DNA of 64,000 bases from Hybos culiciformis (lineage: Eukaryota > Arthropoda > Insecta > Diptera > Hybotidae), in contig OZ023274.1 of NCBI GenBank assembly GCA_964007475.1, positions 22,278,043-22,342,042 of the forward strand, given 5' to 3'. Shown piece by piece: positions 24,521-37,000 of this stretch (its first letter is position 1; every line of letters starts with the position of its first letter). The position numbers and the translations under genes are program-made. The notes beneath the pieces are model-generated. The model did no database searches. It was not told the origin of the DNA and saw nothing but the letters and a program-made list of their open reading frames with translations.

Positions 24521-26616
24521 AAGTATTGACTCGTTTTAATGTATTTTTGTGTATACAGAACTCTTAATTAATAACAAATTTAGATACATATACAATAATC
24601 TACTATAAATACCTAAATTTTTTTTATAGCACGAACGGATTTCTTTAATTTATCATAAGATTATAAAAAAATAAGTTTGGAAAGGCTATTAGTTAGTTTT
24701 TTTTCTGTATGAAAAAATCCAGTTTCTAAGTTAATAGTTCTCATTTCATTTGTACGACGGTGTATGCCCAATCAATCTGTATGCATTTTAATAAATTTTA
24801 ATTGTAGCATAATAAAGTCAACCACTGTTTTGCACTAAGCGACAAGACAACAACAAAAAGCGAAACAAATATCCAATTTCAAACTTCCAATTGGAAAAAA
24901 ATAAAAAAATATCGTATAATAATAAGAAAATTTATTTTGTTTTGTTTTATATTAAAAAAAAAAACAAATATTTGAAATTAAATTGAATTTAACATTCAAA
25001 TTCAATAGTGAATTTAAATAATTTTTAAAAAATTCAAAATTTCAAAAAAAAAAAATATTTTTTTTTAACTTTTTTTTTTTTTGTTTATCAAATTCAAATT
25101 TTTAATAAATGTTTTCATAAGAGCGTCTGATAAGGAACTACGTTCCAAAAAAACATTATAACTTCTTCTGTCAATTTCAATAATTTACAAAAAAAAATAT
25201 TTTCAATAACTTCTCGCAGTAATATAAAAAAAAAAGAATGTGAAAAAGTCATGCTTCAAAATTAAAAGATGTACATAATAAAAAACTATCTTTGTGATGT
25301 TAAAATTTTACGTTTTTTATATGCTTGATTTACATAAAAACAAAAAGGATATGAAAGCTTAAGAGTCAAAAAAATTTTTTATGGTTATTCATTGAGTACC
25401 ATATTGCACAGTTTGAAGTTTAATGAAGACATAAATACATACATTACATACATACATGAAATATACACTTATATAGTGTAAGTGTATGTAATTGTATAGT
25501 ATATTAATATGTGAGTAATATAATTTATGTACAAAAAACTCGAGGTTAATTATTATTTGGCGGCGGCAGTTCAAAAAAAATGCACTTAAGTATTAAAAGT
25601 GCGTTCACTTATTTACAGTTACATCGGATTTTAATTTTAGAATATCTACTTTTGTGAAGAAAAAATTTTAATGATAATGTTTAAAAAAAAAAACTTATGA
25701 TATTTTGGCATGAATACGATCACAAATGTATAAGGAAGTTTTTTGCGAAAGGTCATGAGAGAAAATTTAATTTTTTTTAGGATTATTAAAGATTTTCTAA
25801 TTTTCTAATCGTTATTGCGGGTTGTGGGTTGTGTTTTTTTATGTTTTTATGTTTAGCGTTTAGACAAAAAGGATATACTAAACATCTTATTTTGCAGAAG
25901 TTCTTATTTCTTTTTATAATTCTATTTCCAAGTACATACATACAGGTATTTTTATCTTTTAGCATTTTATATCTTTTATTTTTAAACATTTTATATTAAA
26001 GCTATAAAAATTATACCACGCATTCAGTTAAAGGTTAAAGATAGCATAAAATGATGAATAATGTAAAAGTTAATAAGCTAAAGAGTTACATTTCATGCAT
26101 TCATTTTTTTTGTGGATTCTTGTTGTTTTTTTTTTTTAATAATAATGATAAACACAACAAGGTGGGAAAATTGCAAATAATGAGTGATAATGTGCAAAAA
26201 TTTGTTACTTCGAACTTAAATAAGCAAATAATTTTTGTTTTGTATGTAGGAAATTGTGCATAGGAAAATAATTAATTTTTTTTTTGAGTATATATTTTAT
26301 AGAATAAATTATTTATGTTGCTACATTACATGGACATGATTTTGTAACAGAAAACTGATTTTTTTTTTTTGGTAATAATTATATAAAATTTTTTTTATGT
26401 GATTATTAAATGTTTATAGGTCATCGTGATTATACCAATCGGAATCACATTTTAGTATACGATTTTTTTTAGTGGTGGAATGTGTTTTTTTGAATAAGCT
26501 ACAAAAAGTAGAACTTTAAAGTACTTTTTTTGACATAATAATGTGTTGTACTCTAATTTGGTACTTTTTTGGTATGATTTCATTCCCGCTATACTTTATT
26601 TGTAGATTGTAATCAT
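24521..26616. other. A+T-rich non-coding DNA
   Basis: No gene or element is recognised. Short poly(A)/poly(T) runs occur near 24952-24963 and 25049-25083. Small frames at 25389-25574, 25786-25989 and 26051-26263 have no motif or codon pattern suggesting a protein. Confidence 0.5.
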
Positions 26617-27164
26617 ATCATGACCAGGACCGGCTCAACAGTTGTGGCGCTGTGTGCACATATAAATTTTTCCGCCCCTTAAACTTTTCAATAATAAAAA
26701 CCCTGGGAAAAATGTATGAATATATTTATTTAATATTTAAGAGTTATTTATATTTTTAATTTATATTTAATTTCATTATTTTTATTTAATACAATTATTT
26801 AATTTATTATTTAATATTTGAATGCCTACAATTTTTAGCTCAAACTCAAACCATATTATACAAACTTAAACCATATGAATTTAGGTCGAACTCAAACCAT
26901 ATGGATGAAAAAACTTGTAAACAGCTAAAGATATGCAAAATATTTATTATTATATAGATACTAGCCTTATGTATATTTTGTATTAAAATTAGCCAAATTA
27001 TTAATATATATTACAACATTTTATAATTTTTAATATTTTTTTAAATTATTTAAATAAAATTTAAAAAAACGTTAAAAAAATTCGTTTAATTTGCCGCCCC
27101 TAAATTATGGAGCCCTATGCATTTGCCACATCTGCATCGCTCCTAAGCCGGCCCTGATCATGAC
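26617..27164. mobile_element. non-autonomous hAT element with 8-bp target duplication
   Basis: The element (26625-27156, 532 bp) starts CAGGACCGGCTCA and ends with the inverse of CAGGGCCGGCTTA. The ends match at 11 of 13 bases, and the CAGGG-type start is typical of hAT elements. It is flanked on both sides by the identical octamer ATCATGAC (26617-26624 and 27157-27164), the 8-bp duplication that hAT transposases make. The sub-terminal regions are G+C-richer, and CCGCCCCT is present near both ends in direct orientation. The centre is A+T-rich with no transposase coding, so mobility would have needed an enzyme in trans. Confidence 0.9.
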
Positions 27165-28454
27165 TTGTCTTAATAAGCTAGTTCAAAAATAAAACCTTTA
27201 ATATAGTATAAAATTTTGAATATAACTTTAGTTATGTTAGTTATGTTTATGTATTTAGGTTGCTTCCACATATTTGAAGTTGCAAAATTATTAACATTAT
27301 AAAACAATTAATTAAATTTCATATTTTTTACCGTTTATAAAATTTAGATTCATTAAAAATTATTTAGTAAAATATGAGATACGGAAATTATTCTTTAATT
27401 ATATTTTGTGTGCATAGTTTTAATGCAGTTGTAGATGTCATACATAGAAATATATAGCCTCAGGTATTTATAATTATTATCTATTCAATTATATTTCTAT
27501 GTTCTAAATTTAAGAATAATGTTAAAAATATTTGTGTAGTAGAAAAAAATTGTTTATATCCCAATTTTAAATTAAATAATGGTTGTTGGCAAAACTAAAA
27601 AAACTATAGATAGATAGTATAAAATAAAGGACTAGGTATATATGAAAAAAAAAAGGAATATTTTGTTTACAAAATTAGGAATGAAATTCTATAGTTATTA
27701 TTATTATTATTATTTTATGAATTCGTATGCGAAAGTTAAAATTTTATGAATGAAAAATTATGTATTTCAGGTACATACCAACTACATGTGAAGTAGATAG
27801 ACATCAATTTATCTTTTTTTTAGCTCCATACTAAATTATTCATTTTTAATGCGTACATTATGCAGGTATAATATAACAAGTTAAAATTCTGAATAGAAAA
27901 TAAAATTTGCATTACCTATTAGTAAGTTTGTTTACATTTTTTTTTTCACTCAAGCTAAAATGATCAAAAATAAATTACATACAAAATATGAATTGCGCGT
28001 TCATTAGTGTTCTTGGCTAATAGACTGTATTATATAGTATGTCAAAAAATTTATAATCTATTTATGGTATATTTACATAATTTGCATAAATTTATATTAC
28101 ATACATATTATATATATTTCTACACAACATACATATTCTAGAATAAGGTATACCTAATGGTAAAAATTAAATAATTTTTATTTATTTTTCTATTTTTGTT
28201 TATTTTGCATTAGAATAAACATTTTTTTAAATTATTAAAATGAAAAATATTCTGTAATAAAATAAATTATGAGCTTTCATTATTTAAATAAGAAAATTAG
28301 TATGAGATATACAAGAATATTATCCATGCAAGCGCATTATAAACTTCAATATAATACGCTTCATTCAAAATAAATTAAAATGGTGTCGAATTATCGAGTT
28401 AATTCTAGAAATAAGAGATGAAACTATATCGGCGTAAGCATACGACTTGATGAG
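27165..28454. other. A+T-rich non-coding DNA
   Basis: No gene is recognised. An (ATT)n tract lies at about 27700-27716. The last part (28380-28450) becomes slightly more G+C-balanced towards the minus-strand ORF that follows. Confidence 0.5.
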
Positions 28455-28745
28455 CTAGTACATATTTAATTTCGATATTTTTTTGATTAGAATATAGCCG
28501 TCGAAGGCGGCTTGTTTAAATTTTTTAAGGAAAACTCTCGTATTTTCTAAGAAACAAGAAGGACTATTTTTCATGAGGAACAACTTTCCCAAATAGTGTT
28601 GGTGTTTATTTCGTACCGATACAATTTTATCCTCTAGCTCCCTCTCCAATACGACTTCGACAAATTCGGCCTGAAATAAGGCGTGAGAGCAGTAGGCGAC
28701 CAATGGCAAATTTAAAAATACAAGCGATTTAATTTTTAAAATCAA
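28455..28745 (-). CDS. unrecognised 96-codon ORF, possibly a transposon or exon fragment
   Basis: This is one of the few frames in the window with a balanced amino-acid mix. Its middle part reads AEFVEVVLERELEDKIVSVR and continues HQHYLGKLFLMKN. The first residues are hydrophobic (LVFLNLPLVAYCSHALF), which could be a signal-like segment or just translated intron: on the minus strand the bases before AEFV end in TTATTTCAG, an acceptor-like sequence. I do not recognise a family. It stops at 28455-28457 and has no neighbour gene; an assembly gap lies about 40 bp upstream. Candidates are a degraded transposon ORF, an exon of a gene on the minus strand, or a chance frame. Confidence 0.25.
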   Translation of the reverse strand: MILKIKSLVFLNLPLVAYCSHALFQAEFVEVVLERELEDKIVSVRNKHQHYLGKLFLMKNSPSCFLENTRVFLKKFKQAAFDGYILIKKISKLNMY

Positions 28746-28787
28746 ATAAAAAAATTATTATAAGATTTATTATCTAATGAACGCTTT

Positions 28788-28987
28788 NNNNNNNNNNNNN
28801 NNNNNNNNNNNNNNNNNNNNNNNNNNNNNNNNNNNNNNNNNNNNNNNNNNNNNNNNNNNNNNNNNNNNNNNNNNNNNNNNNNNNNNNNNNNNNNNNNNNN
28901 NNNNNNNNNNNNNNNNNNNNNNNNNNNNNNNNNNNNNNNNNNNNNNNNNNNNNNNNNNNNNNNNNNNNNNNNNNNNNNNNNNNNNNN
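28788..28987. other. assembly gap (200 N)
   Basis: Exactly 200 N, a round number that suggests a placeholder of unknown true size. It abuts the 98-99 bp tandem array at 29009, so an unresolved longer array is the likely cause. Open frames reported across it are artefacts. Confidence 0.98.
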
Positions 28988-29008
28988 CAATTTCTGATCC
29001 TACACAAA

Positions 29009-29250
29009 AAACTCTAGTGGAAAACTGTGAAGGTGTAAGCTTTTTATATTGTTTTGTGCTTTTGATGTTTTGCCGCTCAAGGGAATTTTTCTCTCTCTGA
29101 ACATAAGAACTCTAGTGGAAAACTGTGAAGGTGTGTTTTGTTTTGTTTTGTTTTGTGCTTTTGATGTTTTGCCGCTCAAGGGAATTTTTCTCTCTCTGAA
29201 CATAAGAACTCTAGTGGAAAACTGTGAAGGTGTGTTGTTTTGTTTTGTGA
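29009..29250. repeat. 98-99 bp minisatellite, about 2.5 copies after a gap
   Basis: Units begin ACTCTAGTGGAAAACTGTGAAGG at 29011, 29109 and 29208. Each complete unit also holds TTTTGATGTTTTGCCGCTC, then a TTTTCTCTCTCTGAACATAAG end. The number of TTTTG pentamers varies between units, and the third unit has lost most of its centre. The same frame stays open on both strands over parts of the array, giving repetitive peptides (for example SGKTSKAQN) that are not evidence of a gene. Confidence 0.9.
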
Positions 29251-29565
29251 ACATAAGAATCGTAAGATTCTGAAAAGTAAACGGTTGTAAGTGACAAAAT
29301 GTTGTCTTTAAAAAAAAATTGTTTAATTAAATGTTTTTGTTAAAATTTGGTTGGTTGGTGTAATTAAATCTCAAAAGGAAATTACAGTAACAAAATGCAT
29401 GTTGAATTTTTTTACTCAGAATATTTTTATTTTAAAATTTTTTTGAGGAGAAGCACTATTGTGAAATTAAATTTAATTCAAAATATTATAAATTATAATT
29501 AACTACAATCTAGATTAATAAAAAAAAAATAAATAAATAAATAAAAAAAAATGGAACCATAGTCC

Positions 29566-29648
29566 CTCTACGTCCTCGTCATTGGTTCTGGGTCACTCCA
29601 AGGGTGGGACAACTCTGCACACCTTCAAATAAAAGTCACCGCACGCCA

Positions 29649-29651
<3 letters not shown>
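29566..29651 (-). mobile_element. solitary hAT-like terminus
   Basis: On the minus strand from 29651 the sequence begins CAGTGGCGTGCGGTGA, which closely follows the CAGTGGCGT-type ends of many hAT elements. It continues through GAAGGTGTGCAGAG. It is followed outward by an (AT)n run, so an 8-bp target duplication cannot be judged. No matching left end is visible before the gap. The tandem array next to it shares AGTGG and GAAGGTGTG with this terminus, in the opposite orientation, so the array may derive from the left end of the same element. Confidence 0.6.

Positions 29652-29686
<35 letters not shown>
29652..29686. repeat. (AT)n microsatellite
   Basis: An uninterrupted AT run that abuts the hAT-like terminus at 29651. 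It may have been the TA-rich insertion target. Confidence 0.95.
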
Positions 29687-29688
<2 letters not shown>

Positions 29689-32600
29689 TTTTCAAAAAAT
29701 TAGATTTTCTAAAGATTTTTCGAATGATTTTTCTTTCAAAATAACTATAAATAATTATGATTTTAATAATAGTTTTTTTATTATTAAAACAATATTATCT
29801 ATCAGATGTTTATTATTTATAATTGATCAAAGTTTAATGAATAAAATTTTTCTAATGTTAATAGAAAATAAATTTATGAAATTTTATTTGGCATAAGGTT
29901 TAAATCAAAACTTGAAATTACTTCTTTTCTTGTACTTTTTTCATTTTATATATTATAAAATAAATACATACAAAATGTTCTTGAAGGTATTACTTGTATT
30001 TATATATATGGAATTATATAATATATATTTATTATTTTATTTATTTTCCTATTCAAAAATCTAACCTGCTATCATATCTTGGAATATAAATTATTTGAAA
30101 CAAGTCAAAAATTTTATTACTGCAAATACTGAATTGAAATAATAAATTTTATATGTATATATATACAGTAAATGCAATGTGAAAAGCGTGCATATTCATA
30201 AGTACATACAGATAATAGATGTACAATTGTACATCATATACAATTTTAGCAATATTTTGTTATGTAAATTTTGTGTAAATAAAATCTTTTTCATATACGT
30301 GTATATAGACAGTATTATCCTTCTCCACATTTCACCCACAGGTTCATAAAACTATATAGAGGAAAATGAATATAAAAAAAAAATATATAATTCAGGTAAA
30401 AATATGCAAATGAATTTTATTATGATATGTATAGTTTAGAATCAGTGCAGAATTTTTCATGATAATATATATACATAAAGTGAAGTGATAAAGTTTATAT
30501 TGTAGAAAAAAATTTTAGGTTTTTCTGGTCGTGTTTGCTATTTTTTTTGTACATAAAATAAATTCTAAATCCACGTTAATGTTTATTTTAAAAACAATAA
30601 ACTATGACCACGACCAGCGCATAAAATTAATCTAATTCTAAACATAAATACTGCAGAAATTCTTTTTAAAATAAAAATTCTTAACTGTTTATGTTCTGTA
30701 GAGAAAGATAAAATTGGTACTCAGATATGATTTTAGCAATAGAATCTGAATTTTTTATGTTAAGAAGGGCCGTTCAGTTATACCAGCTAAGCGTTCAGTA
30801 TAATTATCTCTATTATTGGACAGTTACCATCACCTACTTAATAGTTTTTTTGTTTGTTTTAATTGTTGAAAACAAAAAAACTACAAGTGCGTGAACATAA
30901 TTCACAAAGGTATCATTAAAACTACTAAGCATATAAATTTAAATGTCACTAGCATATAAATTTTATTCATCGTCGCGTCATGACACAAAAAATTTTTCAA
31001 CCTTTATTTTAGATTTTCTTTTAAAACAAAAAAAAAAGTGCGATATTTAAAATTTATCACAAATATCCTTTTTATATAAATCAGAAACTATCCAAGTTTA
31101 AATTATGTAAGGTGCAATATTATTGTCTAAAAAAAAAGAAGAAAATGTATGCACAATTTTCACTTTAAAATCTGATATTGTTTTTTGGGTCAAAATAATA
31201 CTTGTATAATGTACGCGTAAACTACATTTTGATGGGAACAAAAATTTAATTTTGGTTTAGAAACTATATAATGTAATTCCAATGTAATATTTCGTATAAA
31301 GTGAATTGGTATTTTAATTTTTTTTAAGGTTAATATTAGACAAAAAGATTTATTGGAAGTTTGATTTTATATTATGCCATCAGATCAGATCAGAACAATG
31401 AAAACTTTGTCAATAGCGCGGGCTATATAATCATCGGATCAACATTATTAGCCAAAAGTCATATAACCATTGTATGATGGTTCTGAAAAAAAAAAGAGAA
31501 TCAAATTTAAAAATCATAAAAATCAAACAAAAATAATTTTCTTTTTTTTTAAATTTCCAGAAGCAATTCAATTTTTTCCTAGGTAATTTTTTATTCCATT
31601 TTTCTTTTCCTTTTTTTTTTTTTTTTTTTTGAAAACGAGGAAACATTTCTAGAAGCACCAGAATATTGTAAGAATTACATTTCTATATAAAATTTATATG
31701 AAAATTCATGCATATTAAAAAATTTTTCTGTAAAATTCTTTCGTTATTATTGTTCAGCAGCATAGGGTAAAAGTAGCATTATTTCTTATCAATAACACTT
31801 TAAGATATATTTTTTTCGTTATTGAAGACATTGGTTTATGAAATAATTTGACAGTCAGTTATTTGGATATAGGCAAGAAAGACTAATAAAAACTATTAAA
31901 AAAGTATATTCAGAAAATATGAAAATATTTTTTTTTTTCTTTTGGTATAATGCTAGTATTATAGAATATATAAAGTTTATGATGATATGTGTAATATTGT
32001 GATGATATAATATGGGTCGGAAGGAAATTATGTTGTGCATATACTTACCCTATATACATATCTACGGCGGATATAATATTTTGCACAATTTTAGAAAAAC
32101 TTTTTTTTTTTGTTTTTATTGAAAATTTATAAATTTTATTTTTATGCTATTTTTGCAGAAAAATGTTCATAATAAACCTATCGAGAATTTCCGTTAAATT
32201 CCTTAAAAAGTTAACAATATTATATGTATTGCATATACAGTATGTATATGTGAAAAAATGTATATATAATAATTTTTATTAAAATACATATATACTTTAA
32301 TAGAAATTTTCTTTTTTTTTTTAGAAAATTATTCTATTTTATAAAAATTTTACCTGTTTAGTTATATATAAAAGAAAATAAGTTCAACCCATATTTTTTA
32401 ACAAAAAAAAAAAAAAAACTAAACAATTTTTAAAAATTCAATATTTCTTCTTTTTTTTTTGTTAAATTACAAAATAAATATACAAAGTTTTATGACTAAA
32501 AATTTACACACGAAAGCTTAATTTAGAACAATTGAAATTTCATTCATAATAACTTTTTATCAATGAAAATTATTATATAAAATTCTGAAAATAGGGAAAT

Positions 32601-33179
32601 GAAAGGTATATTCAAAAATAAAAAATTTCTGGACTTTTAAATTAAAGTTAAATTCATATTTATTTTGATATTTAGTTGGAATAAAATTCCTAAATAAAAT
32701 TTCATTCAATATTTTCATTTTTTATGAATGTCAAAGCAATGCAAACTTCTAGCAATGCTGTTTCAAAATAATGTAGATAATGTTGATTTTGACATATAAC
32801 ATAATCAATATTTGACTATAAAATTAGTTTTTAATGTTATCATTCATAAAATCTAAATTTAATTTCTTATCTATATTTTTCTATCATAATTCTCTTTCTC
32901 TATTTTTTCGTATTGTTTTGATGATAAAATTAATAGGTTTTGATTCTTTTCTATAATTCTTGTTGATCCTTAAAAGATAAAATCGAAGTCTTATACAAAT
33001 TTCTGTTCTGTTGTTTGATCCTTTTTATTGGATCAAGCCAGGTAAATATTAGGAATTTTTGTTTTTTCTATTAAATTGCGGCCCTTTTTCTTATCATAAT
33101 TTCGTTAGTTTTTGAGGCCACAATGATTATTAACTCGTACACGAATTTGTCTGTTTATATATTTCTTTACTATTTTCGA
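29687..33179. other. A+T-rich non-coding DNA
   Basis: No gene is recognised. A 9-bp inverted pair (CTGGTCGTG near 30530 and its complement near 30614) and a TTGATCC/GGATCAA hairpin near 33016-33037 are too short to assign. The 75-codon minus frame at 31431-31658 is Lys/Phe-rich and derives from poly(A)/poly(T). Confidence 0.5.
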
Positions 33180-33740
33180 CACTCTCGTAGACTAACTTTT
33201 CGTCATCACAGCGAGCTGCAATTTGTCACACAGTTTCATGTCGCGTGGCAATTGAATCTTTCAAAATTTGAACCGGAAATTTCCAGGAAAACCCGGAAAA
33301 TCGGGAAAAATCATTTGAAAATTTGGTACAAATTTGATTAGTGATAAATCCGTTTCAGGAAAAATGCAAAGTTTTCTGATTTTTCCGAAAAAATTTTCCA
33401 GAATTTTCCGACTTTTCCGAAAAATTTTCCCTAAAAAAGTTTTCTGAATTATGCAGGATCAAGTTCCCTATCAACTGGCATCATTACTTTCTCCCCGACA
33501 ATGGTGAAAACTTACAGAAAAAATCGATGAAAATTCATGTAAAACGCTTTTCCGTAGTTTTGCCGACCAAGGAAGCGTTTGAGCGTTTTGCGAGACAAAG
33601 TTGTAGAGCGAAATGAATTGCATAAAGTTGCTTTTGTGGAAAACTTCGTGAAAAACCCGAAAAAGCTGGAAAATCATCGGAAAAATTTTCATCGAAATGA
33701 TTAGTCATAAATTTTTTTAAAACATCTCTATGCAGCACAT
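33180..33740. repeat. unclassified repeat patch rich in GGAAAA/TTTTCC
   Basis: This patch is more G+C-balanced than its surroundings. Short words of the GGAAAA and TTTTCCG type recur on both strands (33280-33440 and 33640-33700), and a more complex middle section contains GACAAAGTTGTAGAGCG-like sequence. Fragments of the two halves look loosely inverted with respect to each other. It ends about 35 bp before the foldback at 33774, so the two may have been one element. No terminal repeats or coding domain could be defined. Confidence 0.4.
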
Positions 33741-33773
33741 AATAACAATTTAGTTAACGTGAAAAAGGTAGAA

Positions 33774-34045
33774 AATAAAAAATAAGTAAAAAACGAGTTT
33801 TCAAAAAAACTGAGGCCAGGCCGCATGAAAAAGTAGAAAATAACTTTTTCTTCTCACGCATAGGTGGACTTAGATTTTTTGATTGGGACATTTCTCTTGA
33901 ATATTCTTTCTCTTCATGAATCAAATCACTTATCAAAAAATCTGAGTCCACCTCTGTGGGAGAAGAAAAAGTTATTTTCTTTCTACTTTTTCATGCGGCC
34001 TGGCCTCAGTTTTTTTGAAAACTCGTTTTTTACTTATTTTTTATT
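33774..34045. mobile_element. foldback element, ~110-bp arms
   Basis: The left arm (33774-33883) and right arm (33932-34045) are inverted copies. The outer 66 bp or so are identical, including ACTGAGGCCAGGCCGCATG. The inner part differs by a 4-bp insertion (GAAA) in the right arm and a few substitutions. The spacer is 48 bp. The plus frame at 33864-34061 and the minus frame at 33754-33951 encode near-identical peptides (for example KNLSPP) purely because of the symmetry. No transposase is present. It could be a MITE or foldback, and would make a long hairpin if transcribed. Confidence 0.8.
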
Positions 34046-37000
34046 ATTATTTTTTTCTTAAATTAAAATTAGCTTTGAAAAAAATTCTTCTTCTAAAAAA
34101 TTTTTCTTCTGTTAAAGTTAGACGTTATATTTAATTCCGTAAAAAGGATCTTCTAACTAAACTAAGAACTCAACCAAAATTTTATTCAGTTAATAGTAAA
34201 CAATATATATAAAAACAAAAATATAAAAATATAAGTATTTCTAGTACAATTACATATAGTACAATTATATGAATCTTCTACACTGTACGTGTACATGTAA
34301 TGCACAATGTATTTGAAACATTAAATTTAATGTTTTTTTTTAAGTTATAAAAAAATTTCTGTTTTTTTTTTTTTGGTAAACAATAATTGAAGTGGAAATT
34401 AAAGTATATATGTACATATGTTGTATACCTTTATACATTTGAAGTGTTCTTATGTTGTATACATGCAATCAAATCAATATCATGGGATTTTTAGTGAAAA
34501 AAAAAACAACAAAAAACCATAAAAAAGATTGAATTTATTTAAAACGGAAGTAATTCTACTTAATATATCGTATTTACTTAGAAATATGTACAAATGTATG
34601 TATTTCGAATAGCTATATGAATGTTATATCTCTGTATATATATTTTTTGTATTTTATCTTTATATGTAATTCAAAAAGAAGAAAAAATAAAAAAAAAAGA
34701 TTTTCTTTCTTAAAAATAAAAGTAAAAATAGAAATGAGGCATTTGCCAATAGCCTCCTTTATAGCTATTATTAATTCTGCGGTTTTCTTTTTGATGTGTT
34801 ATACACTTACGATAAGATTTTTTTTTAATATTATTATTATTTTTTTTAATTCATAATTCCAAGAACTTACCTATAGTATTAATGTTAAGTAAACATAAAA
34901 AAAATATACTATGTATATAGGTTTTATTTTTATTGCAAAATGGATAAAAGAATGTACGAAACTAGAAACCATAAGCTTGGAATTATTTTTGTAAAAGCGA
35001 AAAAATTTTGTAATAAAAATACAAGTTGACTAAAGTTAAGTATGTTTGTATATAGAATATAGTTTGTATAGTAAAATATAAATTTAAAAACATATTCTTC
35101 TATATTAATATCCATTGAGATTTAAACTAAAATCCACAAAACTTTTTGGAAGTTCATGAAACTATAATATGATATTGATGAAATAAAAGCATAAAAGATA
35201 AATGAAAATCAAATTTTTATTACAATTTTTATCTTATGTTTAGTATGAATGTTTTTTTGTGTAAATTGCATATAGAATGGATGTATGTGCAAAATCTATT
35301 CATTGAAAAATAATTTAGTAAAAAAATAAATATTGCTTGTACCACCTTTAAATTTTGTTTTTTACTGCAAAAACCCCTGAAAAAATGTTTTGTTTTTTAA
35401 TCGGAAATATAAGTTCGTTTATTCAATGTTATCTTGAATTTGGGTCCAGATGCATTTACATCCAGATATTTACTTCTATGCACATTAACTTCAAACACTT
35501 TAATTTCTTATACAATCACAGCATTGTAAAAATAAATTATAAATTCTCCATAATTAATATCATTCAATTCTTATTCTTATATTTAGAATTCTCAATTCAA
35601 CATTAATTCTAGGTATTTCTATTTCATACAGAAAATTGTTTCTTTTTTTTGTTTATACATATTTTAAAAATACGCAAAAAAGCACGTTTTGAACACAGCT
35701 GTTTAAATTATAGTTACATTGATAATAGTTTTGACTCGAAACACTCAATATTTATTATGTTGAATGCTCATGATTTTAACAAATGGCAAAAGTTTGAATA
35801 ACCTAAATTTAAAAATAGATTTAGTTTCATAATATAATATTAAAAAAAGTATTAGTTCGCGATATATGATATCAATTGTCAAATTCAATGTACGAAAATA
35901 CTGACTACCTTGTTAAGGTTGATTATTTTCAATAAGCTACCAATTAATCTGAAGAATTAAGTTCAATCAATTTATACCTTGTAGCTAGTAATTGGTAATT
36001 AGGTAACTGTAACCAACTTTTATGTGAATTAAAATAAAATAAATAAATATGTGAATAAATACCTTGTGGACTTCAAAAGAATTTTGATACTTTATGTTAT
36101 ACGGAAAATTTTAATAATGTAGAGAAATTAATGTATTTCAGAAAATAACTATATCATTTCTCATTTGTTAATTATAAAAGATTTGTGAATTATATTAAAT
36201 AGACTATTAAAGAAATTTAATAAATAAATGAATAAATTCTAAAATGGTTCAGGAGCGAATTCCGAAATATTTTAAATACAAAACTAGTTTTTCCACCGAA
36301 ATAACCAGTTGGTTAACTATATATACTTACTTGTGCGTCAAAAGTATAGAATGGAATGTATTATTAAAAGTTGGTCAGAACTGGAACTACTTATTTATAA
36401 CTTCTTCGAATTAGTTCTACAGAACTGATTGAAAAACCGCGATTGCTTATCCTATATACAGAATTTTGACAGAGGATATTAAAATTGCTTTAGAAAAACG
36501 TAACCAACTAACAATAAAATTTAACTTAAAAAAAAAATTATTAAATCCTATAATTACTTTTCTAGTTTCTTTTTCAAGGAATTTAAATGTTTTACCTTTT
36601 TAATCCTTTTTTAGAGAAAATTTTAAAAACACTATGACGATGTTCTTGTAATTTTCCTTTTTTTTTACCTATTAATGCTTTTAAGGTTTTAATTTTATAA
36701 AAGCTCTAAATTTATTCCATTTCCTTTTTTTTTTTTTTAAAAGTAATATATAATATATATATATTATATTTTTGCAAGAAAATAAAAAACTAAATAAATA
36801 AAAATATATATTATAAAAAAAAAAATAAATAAAAGCTAATAAAGTAATGGTCATTCCAGATTTAAATTAAATGATATCCACATCTAGTCCACACATATTA
36901 CAACTTTACAAAGTTCTTGTTTTTTTATTTTTTTTTTTTTGCCGTTGTCTTTTATAACATTTTGAAATATTATACTATTTGTTAAGTAAAATTTTTTTTT

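Noticed and set aside
28742..29100. Open frames running through the N block
   Set aside because: They consist mostly of unknown residues and have no support.
29000..29273. Paired 74-84 codon frames on opposite strands with repeated peptides
   Set aside because: They are readings of the 98-99 bp minisatellite.
31547..31590. Possible micro-exon between an acceptor-like CCAG and TAG/GTAATT
   Set aside because: The enclosed ~22 nt are T-rich and the donor is weak; T-runs followed by AG are common in this DNA.
34866..34905. Minus-strand TAG/GTAAGT junction resembling a second recursive splice site
   Set aside because: The pyrimidine tract is poor just before the AG, and it is on the opposite strand to the better candidate at 13100.
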